Positions 5,990-6,601 of a stretch of DNA of 6,601 bases are shown here, piece after piece. Below the pieces are notes generated by a model. It was not told the origin of the DNA. It ran no database searches and saw only the letters and a program-made list of their open reading frames with translations. Origin of the DNA: Candidatus Dadabacteria bacterium (GTDB taxonomy: Bacteria > Desulfobacterota_D > UBA1144 > Nemesobacterales > Nemesobacteraceae); the NCBI GenBank assembly GCA_026709745.1, contig JAPOSJ010000003.1, positions 1,666 to 8,266 of the forward strand, written 5' to 3'. The first letter of the stretch is position 1, and each line of letters starts with the position of its first letter. The position numbers and the translations under genes were made by a program.

Positions 5990-6123
5990 ATCAAGCACAG
6001 AAATTATCTGGATGCGAAAAAAACTCTGAATGCCCAGCTCTGTGTAAATTAGCCTTCCCAAAAATTGACGACACTTTGCCCTGTTAAAAATAATGCTTAA
6101 AGCGAAACCAGTCTGAATCTAAG

Positions 6124-6601
6124 CTAAATGTATTTTTCGTATTCTTTTTCGAAAAGGTCCGAAAGAATTTGAGCCTTGCGGTCATATTCTTGTGTATCAT
6201 CCCATGAAAGTCTAGGCTGAAGAAGAGTCGAGTCAACCCTAGGACATTTAAGCGGCACTAACAGGTCAAGTATTGGAACTTTTACAAATTCCCCGCTGTC
6301 AAGTAAGCCGCTTACCGCTGCACTTACAAGTGCCCGTGTGGATAGAAGAGGCATCCTTTTGCCAACTCCGAAAGGTCCGCCAGAGATTCCCGTATTGAGA
6401 AGCCAGACGTTTACCTCATGCTTCTCCATTCTCTCTTTGAGCATTTTACCGTAGAATTTCGGTGGTCTAGGAAGAAAGGGAGACCCGAAGCATGAACTAA
6501 AAGTTGCTTGAGGCGCACTTACTCCTCTCTCAGTACCGGCAACCTTCGCCGTGTACCCAAGCAGGAAATAACGCATGGCCTGATCTGCATTAAGTTTCGA
6601 T
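6124..6601 (-). CDS. pckA: Phosphoenolpyruvate carboxykinase (ATP), C-terminal part, cut by the window edge
   Basis: The last 158 codons of an ATP-type PEP carboxykinase; the first two-thirds or so (full length is usually near 530-540) lie beyond the right edge. The enzyme interconverts oxaloacetate plus ATP with PEP plus CO2 and ADP, mainly for gluconeogenesis, in the cytosol. Frame is open to the edge: SKLNADQA precedes MRYFLLGYTAKVAGTERG, the characteristic PEPCK block. Then follow QATFSSCFGSPFLP, VNVWLLNTGISGGPFGVGKRM (compare the usual NTGWxGGPYGVGKRM), TRALVSAAVSGLLDSGEF and a normal C-terminal end at DLFEKEYEKYI. The Met at 6576 is internal and not a start. At the position of the usual GVTEPQATF this protein has GVSAPQATF, replacing a commonly conserved Glu by Ala. 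The remaining C-terminal blocks are intact, so I take the gene as functional. No clear terminator follows the TAG at 6124. Confidence 0.95.
   Translation of the reverse strand, partial: SKLNADQAMRYFLLGYTAKVAGTERGVSAPQATFSSCFGSPFLPRPPKFYGKMLKERMEKHEVNVWLLNTGISGGPFGVGKRMPLLSTRALVSAAVSGLLDSGEFVKVPILDLLVPLKCPRVDSTLLQPRLSWDDTQEYDRKAQILSDLFEKEYEKYI

Noticed and set aside
5949..6010. MFS-2 promoter candidates (TTGATT with TATAGC- or GATAAT-like boxes).
   Set aside because: Spacings are wrong (about 22 bases) or the -35 is missing, so no pair is convincing.
6084..6124. Possible rho-independent terminator after pckA (GCTTA/TAAGC arms followed by ATTATTTTTA on the minus strand).
   Set aside because: The stem is only 5 pairs, AT-rich, with a 20-base loop; it overlaps the stop codon and is too weak to call.

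Overview
The window reads as ordinary chromosomal DNA of a bacterium. Most genes are preceded by Shine-Dalgarno-like motifs, there is a consensus sigma70-type promoter, and the housekeeping genes are bacterial (RsmG, ATP-type PEP carboxykinase). Base composition is moderate, slightly AT-rich. Some starts are non-ATG, and CCA is encoded in only one of two tRNA genes. A TrmI-type m1A58 tRNA methyltransferase beside mtnP and a PfkB kinase argues against a typical enterobacterium. It would fit a less-studied lineage (for example Desulfobacterota-, Dadabacteria- or Nitrospinota-like), but I cannot assign a phylum from this sequence.

Layout: every protein gene is on the minus strand, so transcription reads from high to low coordinates. 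At the right edge is the C-terminal part of pckA (6124-6601), followed by a 175-base gap holding a 13-base palindrome, then the MFS transporter MFS-2 (4776-5948). A tRNA-Lys(UUU)/tRNA-Glu(UUC) pair lies on the opposite strand (4516-4676), with an exact TTGACA/TATAAT promoter just upstream. An imperfect inverted repeat sits between the 3' ends of tRNA-Glu and MFS-2. From 4389 down to 15 runs one tightly packed five-gene cluster: MFS-1, trmI, rsmG, mtnP, pfkB-family kinase. A Shine-Dalgarno-like GGGAG right after the last stop suggests that a sixth gene follows beyond the left edge.

The two MFS proteins are close paralogues. My hand alignment is ungapped over about 380 residues with roughly 54% identity, so they look like an old local duplication now separated by the tRNA pair. 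In the five-gene cluster all junctions overlap or nearly touch (ATGA, TAG-A-ATG, TTGA, TAA-AT-ATG), which points to translational coupling. The cluster joins an efflux-type transporter, two SAM-dependent RNA methyltransferases (tRNA m1A58, 16S m7G527), the enzyme that salvages the SAM by-product methylthioadenosine, and a sugar/nucleoside kinase of unknown substrate. A shared link to SAM by-product turnover is an attractive but unproven reading. I saw no phage, insertion sequence, CRISPR or defence genes, and no clearly new system.
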